The translations under genes were made by a program, and so were the position numbers. Below are positions 44,236 to 54,732 of a DNA stretch of 64,000 nucleotides, piece by piece. The notes beneath the pieces were generated by a model. The model saw only the letters and a program-made list of their open reading frames with translations. It was not told where the DNA came from and searched no databases. Every line of letters begins with the position of its first letter. Position 1 is the stretch's first letter. Origin of the DNA: Hemileia vastatrix (lineage: Eukaryota > Basidiomycota > Pucciniomycetes > Pucciniales > Zaghouaniaceae); contig JASXTE010000015.1 of NCBI GenBank assembly GCA_030280995.1, positions 21,410,501-21,474,500 of the forward strand, given 5' to 3'.

Positions 44236-45182
44236 TATTTCCTCAGAAGTTTTTCAATTAAGGTATAGATTTCAGGGGGAATAGAATCATTTTTAATTGC
44301 AAGAGAAGGATTAATCAAAGAAGTAGAAGTTAAATGTAAAGGTTCATCAAATGACAATTTGCTAATTTCATCAATAGGGCTACTAGTTACAGGAAGCTGT
44401 CTTTTAACAGGTTTAACTGTTCTTTCACCATGTTCAATAATATTACCTGCAGAAGAAGTTTTATTAGAAAACATACCCAAGTGACTATCAGCCAAATTAC
44501 TTACCATGGAAGAGGAGGAAACTTCCCCTGAGACTGGGTTTGGGATTGTGCTTGGGCCTTCTTTCTCCTGCCTTGTTGGTAGGGATGAGGATGTGGATGG
44601 AAATCGGGTGTTCTGGATGGGCCAGGCTGATGATGAGGAGGGTGTTGCACATTCTGTTGGTAGTGACTCATTAGATAATCTCATTTCCATTGCTCTACTT
44701 CCATAGTATTTGGATTTTGGATGGTTGAGCTGGGTGACTGTGAAGGTTGAGCCTGAAACTGAGGCTGATTGGGAGGCAACTGAGGAGGGGCCTGGGCCTG
44801 ATTCTGGTTCCTGAGTTCTTGAACCTGATCCCACAAGGTGTCTACTTTTGCTTTGTACGTCATATTTTCTGTCTTCAACTCTTTTATATGTCTGGACAGG
44901 TTGATGATTTGTTGTGGCAGAGGAAGCTTTTTTATTTTGAATCCTTTTGGAAGACCTTCTTGAGGTACTAGAGGCTTTACTTCCTTCTGTTGTTCTGGGG
45001 GAAGGGGGTTTGGTTTGTTTACATTTCCTGTCATTTCCACATCCTGAATTATGTGAATTTTTTGTGTTAGCATAAGATTTTTTATGTCCAACTTTAGAAG
45101 AACTCACAGTATCAGAATCATAGTCAATTTTAATTTCATCCACTTGCATGTTATCCATTTTTTCAGCCAAATTGTTGGACAT
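44232..45182 (-). CDS. Element C Gag-Pol N-terminal extension (unspliced frame)
   Basis: Starts at ATG 45182-45180 (MSNNLAEKMDNMQ) and stays open for 316 codons without splicing. The middle is Ser/Thr/Lys-rich and low in complexity where it overlaps ORFX in the +1 frame. The end (INPSLAIKNDSIPPEIYTLIEKL) is the beginning of conserved Gag and parallels E. The stop at 44232 is caused by the indel that shifts C's Gag. Confidence 0.65.
   Translation of the reverse strand: MSNNLAEKMDNMQVDEIKIDYDSDTVSSSKVGHKKSYANTKNSHNSGCGNDRKCKQTKPPSPRTTEGSKASSTSRRSSKRIQNKKASSATTNHQPVQTYKRVEDRKYDVQSKSRHLVGSGSRTQEPESGPGPSSVASQSASVSGSTFTVTQLNHPKSKYYGSRAMEMRLSNESLPTECATPSSSSAWPIQNTRFPSTSSSLPTRQEKEGPSTIPNPVSGEVSSSSMVSNLADSHLGMFSNKTSSAGNIIEHGERTVKPVKRQLPVTSSPIDEISKLSFDEPLHLTSTSLINPSLAIKNDSIPPEIYTLIEKLLRKY
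44447..44504 (-). other. Intron 2 candidate, element C (58 nt)
   Basis: Donor CCATG|GTAAGTAAT, branch-like TTTTCTAATAA, acceptor ACTTCTTCTGCAG|GTAAT. These are the strongest signals of the four copies. Confidence 0.65.
44501..45182 (-). pseudogene. ORFX of element C, with a Trp-to-TGA stop
   Basis: Exon 1 is 45182-45108 (MSNNLA...DYDSDT), intron 1 45107-45044, exon 2 from 45043 (DVEMTGN). The middle, LPKGFKIKKLPLPQQIINLS, is the closest match to E's FPKGFRIKKMPLSQQVKNLS. The Trp motif reads VEQWK then TGA at 44681-44683, where A has VSKWKW; beyond it the frame continues DYLMSHYQQN, HPHPYQQGRRKK and ends LPW-TAA at the intron-2 donor. The nonsense change fits the general decay of C. Relatedness to A, B and E is clear; function unknown. 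Confidence 0.65.
45044..45107 (-). other. Intron 1 of ORFX, element C (64 nt)
   Basis: Donor GTGAGTTCTTC, branch-like ATGCTAACAC, acceptor CATAATTCAG|GAT. 64 nt is again 1 mod 3, phase 0. Confidence 0.7.
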
Positions 45183-45419
45183 AATAGTGGGAAGACTAAT
45201 TAACTTTTTTTTTAAAAAAATAATAAAATTTATTTAATAATTGCTCCAAAAATAAAAAAATTTTATTAATTAAATTATAAAAAAAAATTTTTTTTTTTTA
45301 ATATAAAATAATAATTATAAAAAATTAATTAATAAAATGGATTGCAAGGTTAAATTGAGAATAAACAATCAAGTTAATTCAACCAATTAAATACCAATAT
45401 TAAATATGGCAATATATTT

Positions 45420-45566
45420 GGGACTAAGCACAAAGTACTTTTAAGTCAACCAAAATTAACAATAATTAATAATAATAAAAATTAATTTAATAATTCAATT
45501 TGTATTAATAATAATGTCAATTCTTCTAGGACTAAGAGGATTTAACACTCTATAATGGTCAACTAG
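45420..45566 (-). repeat. Two leader hairpins of C with a TT bulge
   Basis: On the transcript strand GGTTGAC...GTCCC (complement of 45420-45451) and CTAGTTGAC...GTCCTAG (complement of 45526-45566). In both, GAC pairs with GTC and the outer bases pair across an unpaired TT, as in the E leader units. Confidence 0.6.
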
Positions 45567-45831
45567 GAAAATAAAATTTTTAATAATTGAACACTTACAC
45601 TCAGTGAATCAGCAATTAAGCCACAATCACTGTTATTGCAGTAAAAATATAGTAATATGAGTGAGAGGTGCAAAGGGGAACTTCCTATAGTGATCGAAAA
45701 ATCACTTCAAAATAATATATGAATTAATATAATATAAAACTAAGAAATTGAACCCAAGTTCGAAACACAGTCGCGGAAAAAGTTTTGTTTTTGCTAGGTG
45801 GTCCGTGCGTTTGTCGTTTGTTGTCGTCGTT

Positions 45832-45847
45832 TGGAAAGGCCCTCAGT
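45832..45847 (-). promoter_or_regulatory. Primer-binding site of element C
   Basis: Transcript strand ACTGAGGGCCTTTCCA beside the 5' LTR. It lacks the TGG expected for pairing with a tRNA CCA end. Confidence 0.55.
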
Positions 45848-46984
45848 TGTCGGTCAGTTGTCTGGAAGAGATAAGAGAAGAGGGAAGAAAAGAGAGGAGG
45901 ACAAGAAGGAAGTAGTGATTTAGAAATAAAAGAAATAAAAATAAATGAAATTATTTAATCTATTGAAGAGAAAGCAACGACGAGTGATTTGAGAGGTGAC
46001 ACAAGATTGGTTTTATTAATATTAATATTATTTCAAGTAAGAGTTCTGCGCGGCAAACACTATGATAAATATCAGACTTAAGGCAACCTTCAAATTGTCA
46101 TTTAGAATTTTTAATTAGAATGTAATACTAATAAAAAATAATAATAGGCGTAATAAATTTATCTTTTAAATTGTTGAGTGTATAATAAGTGATGGGCTAC
46201 AGGGGATTAACCAAGGCCTTTTTATAGGCAATGGGCCCTCTGAAGCGCTACTATATTTGTAAATACAAGAAACATAATAGAATAAAACAAGAATTTAAAA
46301 GAATAAGTGAAACATAACAATGTAGAGAAAAATATGAAACAAATAATTAAAAACCCCAATTAAGAATCTAATTTTCCCACAATTAATTCCCAAATCAGTA
46401 AGTAAAAATAGTAAATAACTAAACAAGCCTGGGACATATGGACTATGAGGAAAATAATTCAAAACAGATTGTACAGTCTGATTTAAGGATTTTTAAGTGA
46501 AACGAAGAATATTGTTATGCAACAAAATATGTAATTAATCTCAATTTAGTATAAATTAATTACTTCTTTTTTCCTGAAACATTTATGGGTCAAAAGAAGC
46601 GTCATTATTTATTGTTAAATACTATAAAAAATGATATTTAATATATAAATATAAATAATTAATTTAATTATATTATAAGTAAATCTTACACTTATAATTA
46701 TAATATATGTTTTTAATTAATTATATATAAATTTATAATTATTAAATACATAAAAAATTGCACCATTATTTGTAGAATATAATATATTATGTTAAATTTA
46801 AATGTATCAAAAATTTATATAACCAATAAAATTAATATAACACTTATATGTAATAAAATACTTATATAATTTTATTATGCAATAAAATATTAATTTATAT
46901 ACATTAAATACAATTCTTACCCCCTCTTTCAGGTCTTATAAGTTACATATCATTTACTGGACTCCTGGAATAGCCTGGCTGACA
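45848..46984 (-). repeat. Right (5') LTR of element C
   Basis: 1137 bp, paired with 37845-38982 and followed by AACAG. TATA motif TATAAAAAGG is the complement of 46217-46226. Confidence 0.95.
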
Positions 46985-47245
46985 AACAGAATATCTTGAA
47001 ATATAATCATAAACAGCAAGTTTAAAGTCTTAGAGGTCTAAAGATCCAATGTGGAACCAAATCCTTGAATTAAAATCGTAAAAACTATCCAGTTTAAAGT
47101 CTTAGTGGACTAACAGATCAAATGAGGAACCAAATTCTTGAAGTAAAATTGTAAAAACTATCCAGTTTAAAGTCTTAGTGGACTAAAAGATCTTGAATAC
47201 GGATAAGACCTTAAAGAAAGTCTTGGAGGACTAAACATTTTGAAG
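46985..47245. repeat. 72/73-bp tandem repeat, right of element C
   Basis: About 3.5 units. The core AGTTTAAAGTCTTAG starts at 47019, 47091 and 47164 (spacing 72 and 73). Together with 37700-37844 it is the target into which C inserted; a further weak copy lies near 47920. Confidence 0.8.
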
Positions 47246-48362
47246 TAGGATCCAATTTTGTTTGAACTCCTCTTCAACCTTTTTCCTATATAAAATATAC
47301 TATAAAAAATAAACCAAAATAAAATTTAAAATTAAATTTAACACAATTTTTAAAAAATAATTGTATGTTTATATATTTATTTATTTTTTATTTTATTTAT
47401 TTTTTATTTTTTATTATTTTTTTTTATATTTATATATATATATATATATATATTTAATTTTTTAATGATGAAAATAATAAAAGGTTATAAAAGATTTTTA
47501 TGAAATAAAATTTAATTTTTAATTTTTAAAAAAATGATAAACAAATTTGAAACATAAAATTTAAAAGATGCCCCCTGGCCAATTGATGAGCTGTACCCTC
47601 GACATCATACGCACATCTAAGTGCAACTGTATGTGGTTACACAATTTTGAGAAATTGAAAATACAAAATCAATAAATGAAAGTTTAGGAAAATAAAATTT
47701 TATGATAATGATCACTGGGTGGGCTCCCTCCAATTTGTAAAAATTAATGGAGACCACCAGTGAGCATCACCCTTAACAATATTTTATGGTATTATAAAAA
47801 TTAAAATTAAAGAAAAGCATATTTCATTATATAAAAATCTAACATTAAAGAAATAAAAATAATAAAAAATAAAAAGAATTTTGAATATGAAAGTGGTAGC
47901 ATTGTCTCTTTGTATGTTCCAGTTTATAGTCTTAGCAGACTTCTTATAGATCAAAAACAAAGTTAGGATTCAACTAGAAACAGGGAAAAATTGGTAACAA
48001 ACATTGTGGGGTAATTGTGTATAGAGAAGCCAGCCCATCAATTACCCCCAAACTTTCCAATATTTAATTCAGAAGGTTCCCCTGTGAACACTTCTACCAA
48101 TAAAAAAAATTTATCAATCCAACATATATCTTCCCCATAATTTTTGTTGCTTTTAAGAGTTTTAAGAATTTTCAAAGGAATGTCTTCATAAATGTCGTAA
48201 ATTTTGTTAACAGTTTTGTCTCCCATACCATAATAAAACAACAGTAATATTTTTAATAAGAAAGTAGTTTATCTTCTTTCCGGAGTTAAAATTTGTCAAA
48301 ATTTTATTTAATCAATTATGTAGTTTATCCTTGTTTCGGAGTCAAACTTCAGCACTCTGGGT
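47246..48362. other. A+T-rich stretch with a TA microsatellite
   Basis: Contains poly-T/A runs and (TA)n at about 47430-47453, and an imperfect hairpin at about 47712-47770 (CACTGGGTGG...CCACCAGTG). A small minus-strand frame (48038-48241) has no recognised domain. Two copies of a 23-bp motif also found in F2 are at 48265-48287 and 48321-48343. Confidence 0.55.
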
Positions 48363-48759
48363 ACCTCTAGGTTAGAACTGCTTTACTTGATTGGCTGCTA
48401 CGCTCTTCTTCAAAGCTACTCCATCCAACTCTTCTACACATATGAACTGCCAGATACTTGTTCCTTGACTTTTTACTGTCCATTCCACATATCTGCAAAC
48501 ATATTTCCCCATTGGCTCTCCAAACTCCTATTATACACCAAAACAATATCTCCAGTTTTCAAAGGTTTTCTAAGTCAATGTGCCAACCGCTCATCCCAAT
48601 ATCTTACTGACTGATTTTGGATCTTCATCATCTGTGAATATGCCTTTTCTAAGTACTCTTCTTTCTTTTCTAGCTGCATCATTCTTGCACATAATAACTC
48701 TTCAGTTGTCTTGACCATGTCCCAATCAACTCCAAGATATGATTCAGCTTCCAAATCAA
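48363..48759 (-). pseudogene. F2 integrase C-terminal part
   Basis: Reads PVDLEAESYLGVDWDMVKTT, then ELLCARMMQLEKKEEYLEKA, YWDERLAH, a stop, and LKTGDIVLVYNRSLES. This is the helical region and small beta domain that follow the catalytic core in this lineage. It joins to 49870 once the 1.1-kb insertion is ignored. Confidence 0.75.
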
Positions 48760-48764
48760 CCGGT

Positions 48765-49864
48765 GTGGTAGCCTAAAGTTTAGTACGGCACCTAAATATG
48801 TAAATGGAGTTATTACGGCGTGCAAGATTGGCGTTATTATTTTTTATAAAAGGGTTTTATTTAATTTATTGGAGTTTAAAATATGAAGAAATTGGTCACG
48901 AGCGAATGCCTACACAAATACAATTTATTTTACGGAGAAAACTTATTTTCACGGTCTGAAAAATTTATAAGTATCAAGTCAAGTCACTCAAGAACCTTGG
49001 GAAATTTTCCCAGTATTTTTACTATTTTTCTTATATTTTTAAATGAATTTTAAAGTTTTATAGAAATATTTACGTTTTCAAAAATTACTTAACTTTGATG
49101 AATTTTCACGGGGTAATTAGAGCTGCGCAGACTACGAAAATTTGTTTGGTATGTAAAGGGTAAGTAGCTCTATTATGTGTAATTTTTCTAGTTTTTTTAT
49201 TATAGTTTTAAGGTTCTAATTGAGTCCGGAAGTCCGGACGGACTCCGTACGGACTCTGTTCTGGCTCCGGATTGACTCTGGAAGAGCTCTGGAGGGGAAA
49301 ACTTAGGCACGTGACTAGGAATACTTAAGCGCTTCTCAAACTCGAAATTGAGAAGAGGGGGGACACATCATACAGCTTAATCATTAACCACCACAGTCTC
49401 ATTTTTTATTACTCAACAAATTAAATAAGTTATAATACCCTTATAACATTTATTATTTTTACATAACATTTTAGAAATACAATTCAACAATTTAAATCAC
49501 ACTTCATATAGGGTATCTTTAGAAAGGTCTTCATCGCTGGGACTTGATTATTGCTGTCTCATATAAATTTAAATTATTATAAAAACATAAAAGTCAATCT
49601 TTTCAGATCTTTCACTGGTACACCTTAATTGTTGTTATCAGTATTTCTTTTATCAACAGCCACTTTCTTTAAATCTCAATAAGCGTTAAATATTTTAGAG
49701 TTTCATTATTTTTATCAATCAGATCTAAGTAGATTGGTTAGCTTAGTGATTTAGAACACCCATTTTATTATTTTTATTGGAAGGACGGGGTTTTAAGCTA
49801 AATCCACATATCTCCTCCAGATTCTGCTTACAGCAAGGCGACTGTAAGAGTTTACCTTACCATA
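48765..49864 (-). repeat. Repeat G: 1.1-kb insertion in the F2 integrase
   Basis: Flanked by ACCGGT on both sides (48759-48764 and 49864-49869), a target duplication of 5-6 bp. Ends GTGGTAGCC and TTACCATA are imperfect inverted repeats. No coding frame. Reading F2 across the gap restores a typical integrase order (ELVCGQKTVLP then VDLEAES). It could be a solo LTR of an unknown element. A GC-rich patch with repeated AGTCCGGA/GGACTC lies at 49221-49292. A diverged copy is at 35876-36340. Confidence 0.8.
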
Positions 49865-49869
49865 CCGGT

Positions 49870-50250
49870 AAAACTGTTTTCTGTCCACAAACAAGTTCAT
49901 AGGGTGAAAATCCAGTTGTCTTTTTGCAGTAATTTGATCTGCAAATAAAACTAAAGGTGAATAATGCCTCCACTTTTCAGCACTTGACCCACACATTTCG
50001 ACTAAAGCATCCTTAATAACTTGATGCCCTCTTTCAACCATACCTTTAGCTTCAGTATAATAAGGGGTTGCTACCCTAACCTTTGACCCAACTTTTGATA
50101 TAGCTTCTATAAACTCTTTCCCAAACTCAGGACCTCCATCTACTGTTACCGATTTCATAACTCCATATTGATACACTTAATTTTTCAAAATAAATTCTGC
50201 CACATTTTTGGCAGTCAAATTAATAAGAGGTGCTGCCTCTACCCAACCAG
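49870..50250 (-). pseudogene. F2 integrase catalytic core
   Basis: First Asp in VARDDLSGW (just right of 50176, beyond a stop), second in SVTVDGGPEFGKEF, Glu in YYTEAKGMVERGHQ: the D,D-35-E set of integrases is present. The 20 or so codons beyond 49869 in the open frame (ending RRYVDLA) are translated G insertion, not integrase. Confidence 0.8.
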
Positions 50251-50287
50251 ATAAATCATCTCTGGCTACAAGTAAATATTTATACCC

Positions 50288-50581
50288 TCACACCTTAATA
50301 TGAATGGTATCCAAGCTAACCCTTCCAAAGAGAGTATTTTTGCCGGTAGTGTGTCCAGGTTCTTTCAGCCTTAAATAAATTCTTCTTTGACATTCTTTGC
50401 ATGACTGAACCCACTGTTTAACAGCCATCTTCATGCCTGGCCACCAAAATTGATCAACAATTCTCTTGAACGTTTCTACAACACCTCTATTCCCAAGATC
50501 TTCATGCAGTGACTTTAAAACTAATTCTTGCCCTTTATTTTGAGTTAAAACTACTTGAGGATTTGGGTACCTCCTTTTCAT
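50288..50581 (-). pseudogene. F2 integrase zinc finger
   Basis: The HHCC finger: LHEDLGNRGVVET, FWWPGMKMAVK, CKECQRR. The second His is Asn (GNRG where GHxG is usual), so zinc binding is probably lost. Followed by KEPGHTT and the start of the core. Confidence 0.75.
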
Positions 50582-50677
50582 TAATTGTCAACCAGATAAG
50601 TAAAACGTAGATGACTTCCTTTTTATAGCCACCCATTCATCATCTTCACAATCTTCTGGCCCTTCTAAAGTCAATAA

Positions 50678-51274
50678 TTATTTGACCAACAACAAATAAA
50701 AACCAGTCTGACCCCAGACTTCATCTTGAAAATTGATTAATATAATATCAATGGGCACTTCTCTATCACCAATATCACCTGCACATGATTGAGCCAATAG
50801 ATGTTGACCACAAATTTGATTCTTGATTGAACTATGTTGATATTCATCTTCTAAACCTTTTGAAATCTTAGAAACCAAATTCAAAAATACCTCTTTCTCT
50901 TCTTCACCCTTTTTAACCAAATTTTCTAATTCTCCAACATATACACCCTTCCTTAACCTACTACTATCCCAAACTACCAATCCATCTTCATCTATATACA
51001 CAACATCTTCTTCTACCTCTTTTTTACCAAATTTATTCACACCAATTTCATCAATTTTATCAACATAAAAATAATTTTCCAGTTTATCTTCTTGGTGGAG
51101 GTCATCATCACAATCATCTAAACACAATAGTCCTGCCAGTTTAACCTCATGGGGGAGGTATGGAAAGTCTTCAGCTCCTTTAGTTCTGGCTTTAATCATA
51201 GGTATATCTTCATTGAACTCTTCTGAGTCTGAATCATCTTCAGTGGGTGGTCTTCTTGACAAACCATCTGGCAT
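50678..51274 (-). pseudogene. F2 acidic linker between RNase H and integrase
   Basis: Starts PDGLSRRPPTEDDSDSEEF, the usual end of RNase H in Gypsy elements, then about 150 Glu/Asp/Lys-rich residues without a fold I can name. Contains DLHQEDKLEN, encoded by a copy of the 24-bp motif also at 53135 and 53240. Confidence 0.65.
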
Positions 51275-51292
51275 AGTAAAAGTTTTTCCAGG

Positions 51293-51790
51293 CTAATGAA
51301 CTAAGTCAAAAGAAAAATGTTGAATGAATGCTACCCATCTAGTCATAGGTGCATTTGGTAAACTTGGGGAATTAATCATTTGAATTAAAGATTTTGCATC
51401 CACTTGCAATTCAAAGTTTTGGCCCCACAAAACATTTTGAAGTTTCTTTAAAATTTTTGCCACTCCACATAGCTCCAATTTTGGCTGAGAATATCTTGAT
51501 TTGACTTTGGTGAATACCACAGATTCATACCTAACTGGCCTAATGTAACCAGCTTTATCCATCTGAGACAAAACTGCCCCAGCAGCAACCTGACTTGAGT
51601 CAGCTACTAAATAAATCCTACCAGCATCTTTTCCATAATCTAACTTGTGCAGGACTAAATCCTTCCCCACAACCTTCTTAAATCTCCCAAACGCCCTTTC
51701 ACACTCTTCATCCCACACCCAGTCTGCATCCTTTCTTGTCAACCTTCTCAACAGATCTTCCAATGAAGAAAAGTCCTTGTTGATAAACAT
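51293..51790 (-). pseudogene. F2 RT thumb and RNase H
   Basis: Reads LLRRLTRKDADWVWDEECER (thumb/connection), then IYLVADSSQVAAGAVLSQ (RNase H first strand; catalytic Asp in ADSS), KLELCGVAKILKKLQ and LQVDAKSLIQMI (Asp). It ends at TRWVAFIQHFSFDLVH. Separated from RT by stops near 51800-51960. Confidence 0.75.
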
Positions 51791-51966
51791 TCAAACATAA
51801 ACACATACGCCTAAAAACCCCTCACTTCAGTTGTATTCTTGGGTCTTGGCCAAGACTGAATTTTATTCACCTTCTTCTTTGACATAATCCTACCCTCTCT
51901 ACATACCACATGACCTTAAATCTCTAAAGCTGGCACACAACATGAAAATTTTGAACTTGAAATAGA

Positions 51967-52833
51967 TTAACCAGCTTCTTCAATTCTAAACAAGATCCTC
52001 TCTAAAGTGATTAGATACTCCCAGATAAATCTATTTATCCCTGGGTTCTCCTCCAACACTTCATTATCATAATCTTTTGAAGGTCCTTTAATTCCTCCAT
52101 TGTCAATAAAGATTCCAGCATATTGAGGAATTTCATCTTGAAGAATACAAGCCATCTGAGCTTGATAAACAGCAACTGAATTTGTTTCTCTTGGAGGTAA
52201 TCTTGTCAATTGTAATTGTCCTAGCAGTTTATCAAAAGTAGTGAGAGGCCTAGAGTCTGGATGCAACTCTCTCTCTTCATATCCCCCCATAATATCTACT
52301 AAACCATAACACACTCTCCCAGAAAATGCTTCCACAAACTCCTCAGCACTAGGTGGTATACCAGCAACCTTTATTGTAACCCTATTTAATTCCCTGAGAT
52401 TATGAACTACTCTAAGTTTTCCATTTGGTTTCCTGATACAAAATACTGGACTAGAATAACTTGATGATGATTGCTCATACAGTCCAGTGCAAATCAGCTT
52501 TCTGACAACTTCAATATAAGCTTCTTTTAATGCAGCCAGAATTGGGATTGGTTTTTGCTTCCACGGTTCATGAAATACTACATGAATCTTGTAAGGCTCC
52601 CCATAGGAATGCTTCAACACACCACTCTCCTCTTCTACAAAATCAATGGCTTTCTCTTGCTTGACCATCACATTCAACAACAACTTCTTCTCTTCTCCAT
52701 ACAACCAACCATCAGGTCCAAAATTAACAACACCTAATCTATCAAAAGTGATTCTTGACATTTCAGTAAATTCAGGCAGATTCTTCACCAAGGGACATTC
52801 ATAAGGATCTCTTGATAGCCTTGGTATTCTCAA
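51967..52833 (-). pseudogene. F2 reverse transcriptase
   Basis: A 288-codon open stretch: SSYSSPVFCIRKPNGKLRVV (fingers), CYGLVDIMGGYEER (palm Asp), AGIFIDNGGIKGPSKDYD (second motif, where the lineage normally has FIDD), then LEENPGINRFIWEYL. The second Asp of the Asp pair is Asn here and Glu in F1; with metal ligands lost, activity is unlikely. Confidence 0.8.
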
Positions 52834-53020
52834 AGGTGGATTTAATTCAGCGGGTAGCGGTTCATTAATCAGTCTGATTTTTTTTGCTACCTTTTTTTTT
52901 CTGCCTCCACATCTACAAAACTGTGAGGTAAAATATTTATTTTTGTATCGCCATTGGAAGTTTCATCAAAGGAATTCACTTCATTGTCAGAATCAGAATC
53001 AATATAAGTGGAAAAATAAT

Positions 53021-53446
53021 TTATCTCATTTTAAATTTAACCCTTTTCTCTTTTCCTTTGTCTAGTTTATCAACAATTTTTCCAACACCTTTAATTCCCT
53101 TATACATCATAAAATAACCAGTAAGAAAAGTTGGCAGTTTATCCTCTTGCTGGAGGTCCAGAATCAAATTATCACAAAAATTATTTTTTTGTGTTTTCAT
53201 TATACTAAGATTTTTTATAGAATTTTGATGAAATAATAGCAGTTTACCCTCTTGCTGGAGGTCAGAAAATAAACCATTACAACTTTTATTCAATATAATA
53301 TTTCCCATCTTCACTCTTGATCCATTCTTGAATGTGATTGAAAAACTTGACAAAGAAGTGAGACAAACCAAAAATTTGAAGACATAATAAAAATTTAACA
53401 TATTATTAACGGAAAATAATTGAGAATCCACTTGAATTATCTCCAA
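53021..53446 (-). other. Open stretch with an internal repeat between F2 protease and RT
   Basis: 141 codons, no recognised domain. It holds two near-identical blocks, SDLQQEGKLLLF and LDLQQEDKLPTF, encoded by 24-bp repeats at 53240-53263 and 53135-53158. It interrupts the expected protease-RT junction and may be inserted DNA. Confidence 0.45.
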
Positions 53447-53552
53447 GTGAGCTGACCTATTGCAATCTGGGATCTCATCCTGGGGAGAGATTGCAACATT
53501 AGAGTGATCAGCCCCAGCTACACCAAAAAATGAGGGTCACCAAAATTCCCCA

Positions 53553-54308
53553 CTAAACATAATTCACCAGAAGCTGTCCATTTAATACGCTGCTTCTTGG
53601 TGCATACACAAATTGACACATAGTGGTCACCCCAGGCCTAGTTTCCCAACCTTCATCTCCTGAGGGTGCTAGACACATATGAAGCCTTCTCATATTGTCC
53701 CCTGTAATCTCCAAAATAATTCCCATACCAGCTTGATAACCAATCCAGGCCTCAAAATCCATCAAAAAAGGACCACCAAGAACAGTTTTAACTGCCCCTC
53801 TGGCCACATAAAAGTGAACCTTACCAATAGATCCACCAATACCTATTTTAACATGCTCAGCTGTACCCATCAGCTCTGTTGCATGCCCTTCAATACCTCT
53901 GAGGTTTCCCCCAGTACCAGTTTTAATTGGAAAGCCTATAATTGTCGCTTTCTCTAAAGAAATTAAATTAATTTGAGACCCTGAATTGACCAGGGCCTTA
54001 AACTCTCTACCATTGAGAGTAACCATCAAATAGCCTAAAGGTGCAGAAAAATGAGTTTCCACCTCCTCACCAAACTTCTCCACATTTTCACATACATATT
54101 CCGCCTCTCCTTTGAAAACTCTTCTCCTTGTCAGATGGTTCTTCTGCTTTTCTGCAAGGGCTGGACAAATTGTAAATAATTTTCCTAAGGATAAAGGAAT
54201 TTGAAGTTGATTCAATCTTCCTAAAACTGTTTCCATTTCATTCTCTTTTCCAGAAACAATGGGCCTCTCATATTGAGCCCTAGATTTTGTTACCTTGGCC
54301 CTGGGCAC
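53553..54308 (-). pseudogene. F2 aspartic protease with lost catalytic Asp
   Basis: Retropepsin-like: APLGYLMVTLNGREFKALV, then NSGSQINLIS where DTGS/DSGS is expected, then LRGIEGHATELMG and VLGGPFLMDF. Asp-to-Asn at the active site should abolish activity. The F1 counterpart keeps DTGS. Long basic/acidic region upstream links to Gag. Confidence 0.7.
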
Positions 54309-54579
54309 CTCTTGGGGACCACATTGCCATCTTCACCCCCATAATAACAGTTTCACTAATAATAACCCTAGCTCCATCACCAGCTACTTTCACTAATCCA
54401 GATCCATCACTGGTCCTCCTTAACCCTTCCATAGGAGTAGGACCACTAAAACTTGGTCTAGAGAGAGATGCCAAAGGTTAATCCTCCTCAGAATCCGAAT
54501 CTTTGTCCACAGGCATAGGCTCACCATTTAAATCTAACTTTCCAAAACTAGGAGGCCCCATATCAGCCAACCCCTTCTA

Positions 54580-54732
54580 CATATTATAAATTTCATCCTT
54601 AGATTAAGGTTTCTTTTCCAACTTTTTAATTTCTTCCTTGCCCAGTTTAGCCCTTAATTTGCTCTGTATGCTACTCTTAGCTTTAGTAGCAGCTGCTCTT
54701 CTAGCAGCATTGACATTGTATTCACCCGCCAT
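54580..54732 (-). pseudogene. F2 Gag start
   Basis: ATG 54732-54730 opens MAGEYNVNAARRAAATKAKS, basic and helical, with a stop near 54606. It is the most upstream F2 coding block visible. Assignment to Gag is by position. Confidence 0.4.

Larger units (their letters stand above)
37845..46984 (-). mobile_element. Element C: complete-length, frameshifted chromodomain-type Ty3/Gypsy element (9.1 kb)
   Basis: LTRs of 1138 and 1137 bp (TGTCGGTCAG...GGCTGACA), duplication AACAG at 37840-37844 and 46985-46989, purine tract at the left LTR, primer site at the right. About 18 differences between LTRs were seen by eye, so it is older than A. Coding order matches A: ORFX/Gag, protease, RT, RNase H, integrase, chromodomain. 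Several frameshifts and stops make it defective. Confidence 0.95.
48363..54732 (-). mobile_element. F2: decayed Ty3/Gypsy-type element, FIDDGG lineage
   Basis: Leftwards from 54732: Gag start, protease, a repeat-bearing insert-like frame, RT, RNase H, acidic linker, integrase finger and core, then (after the G insertion) the integrase C-terminal part. Related to F1 throughout. Several stops and lost catalytic residues. LTRs were not identified. Confidence 0.82.
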
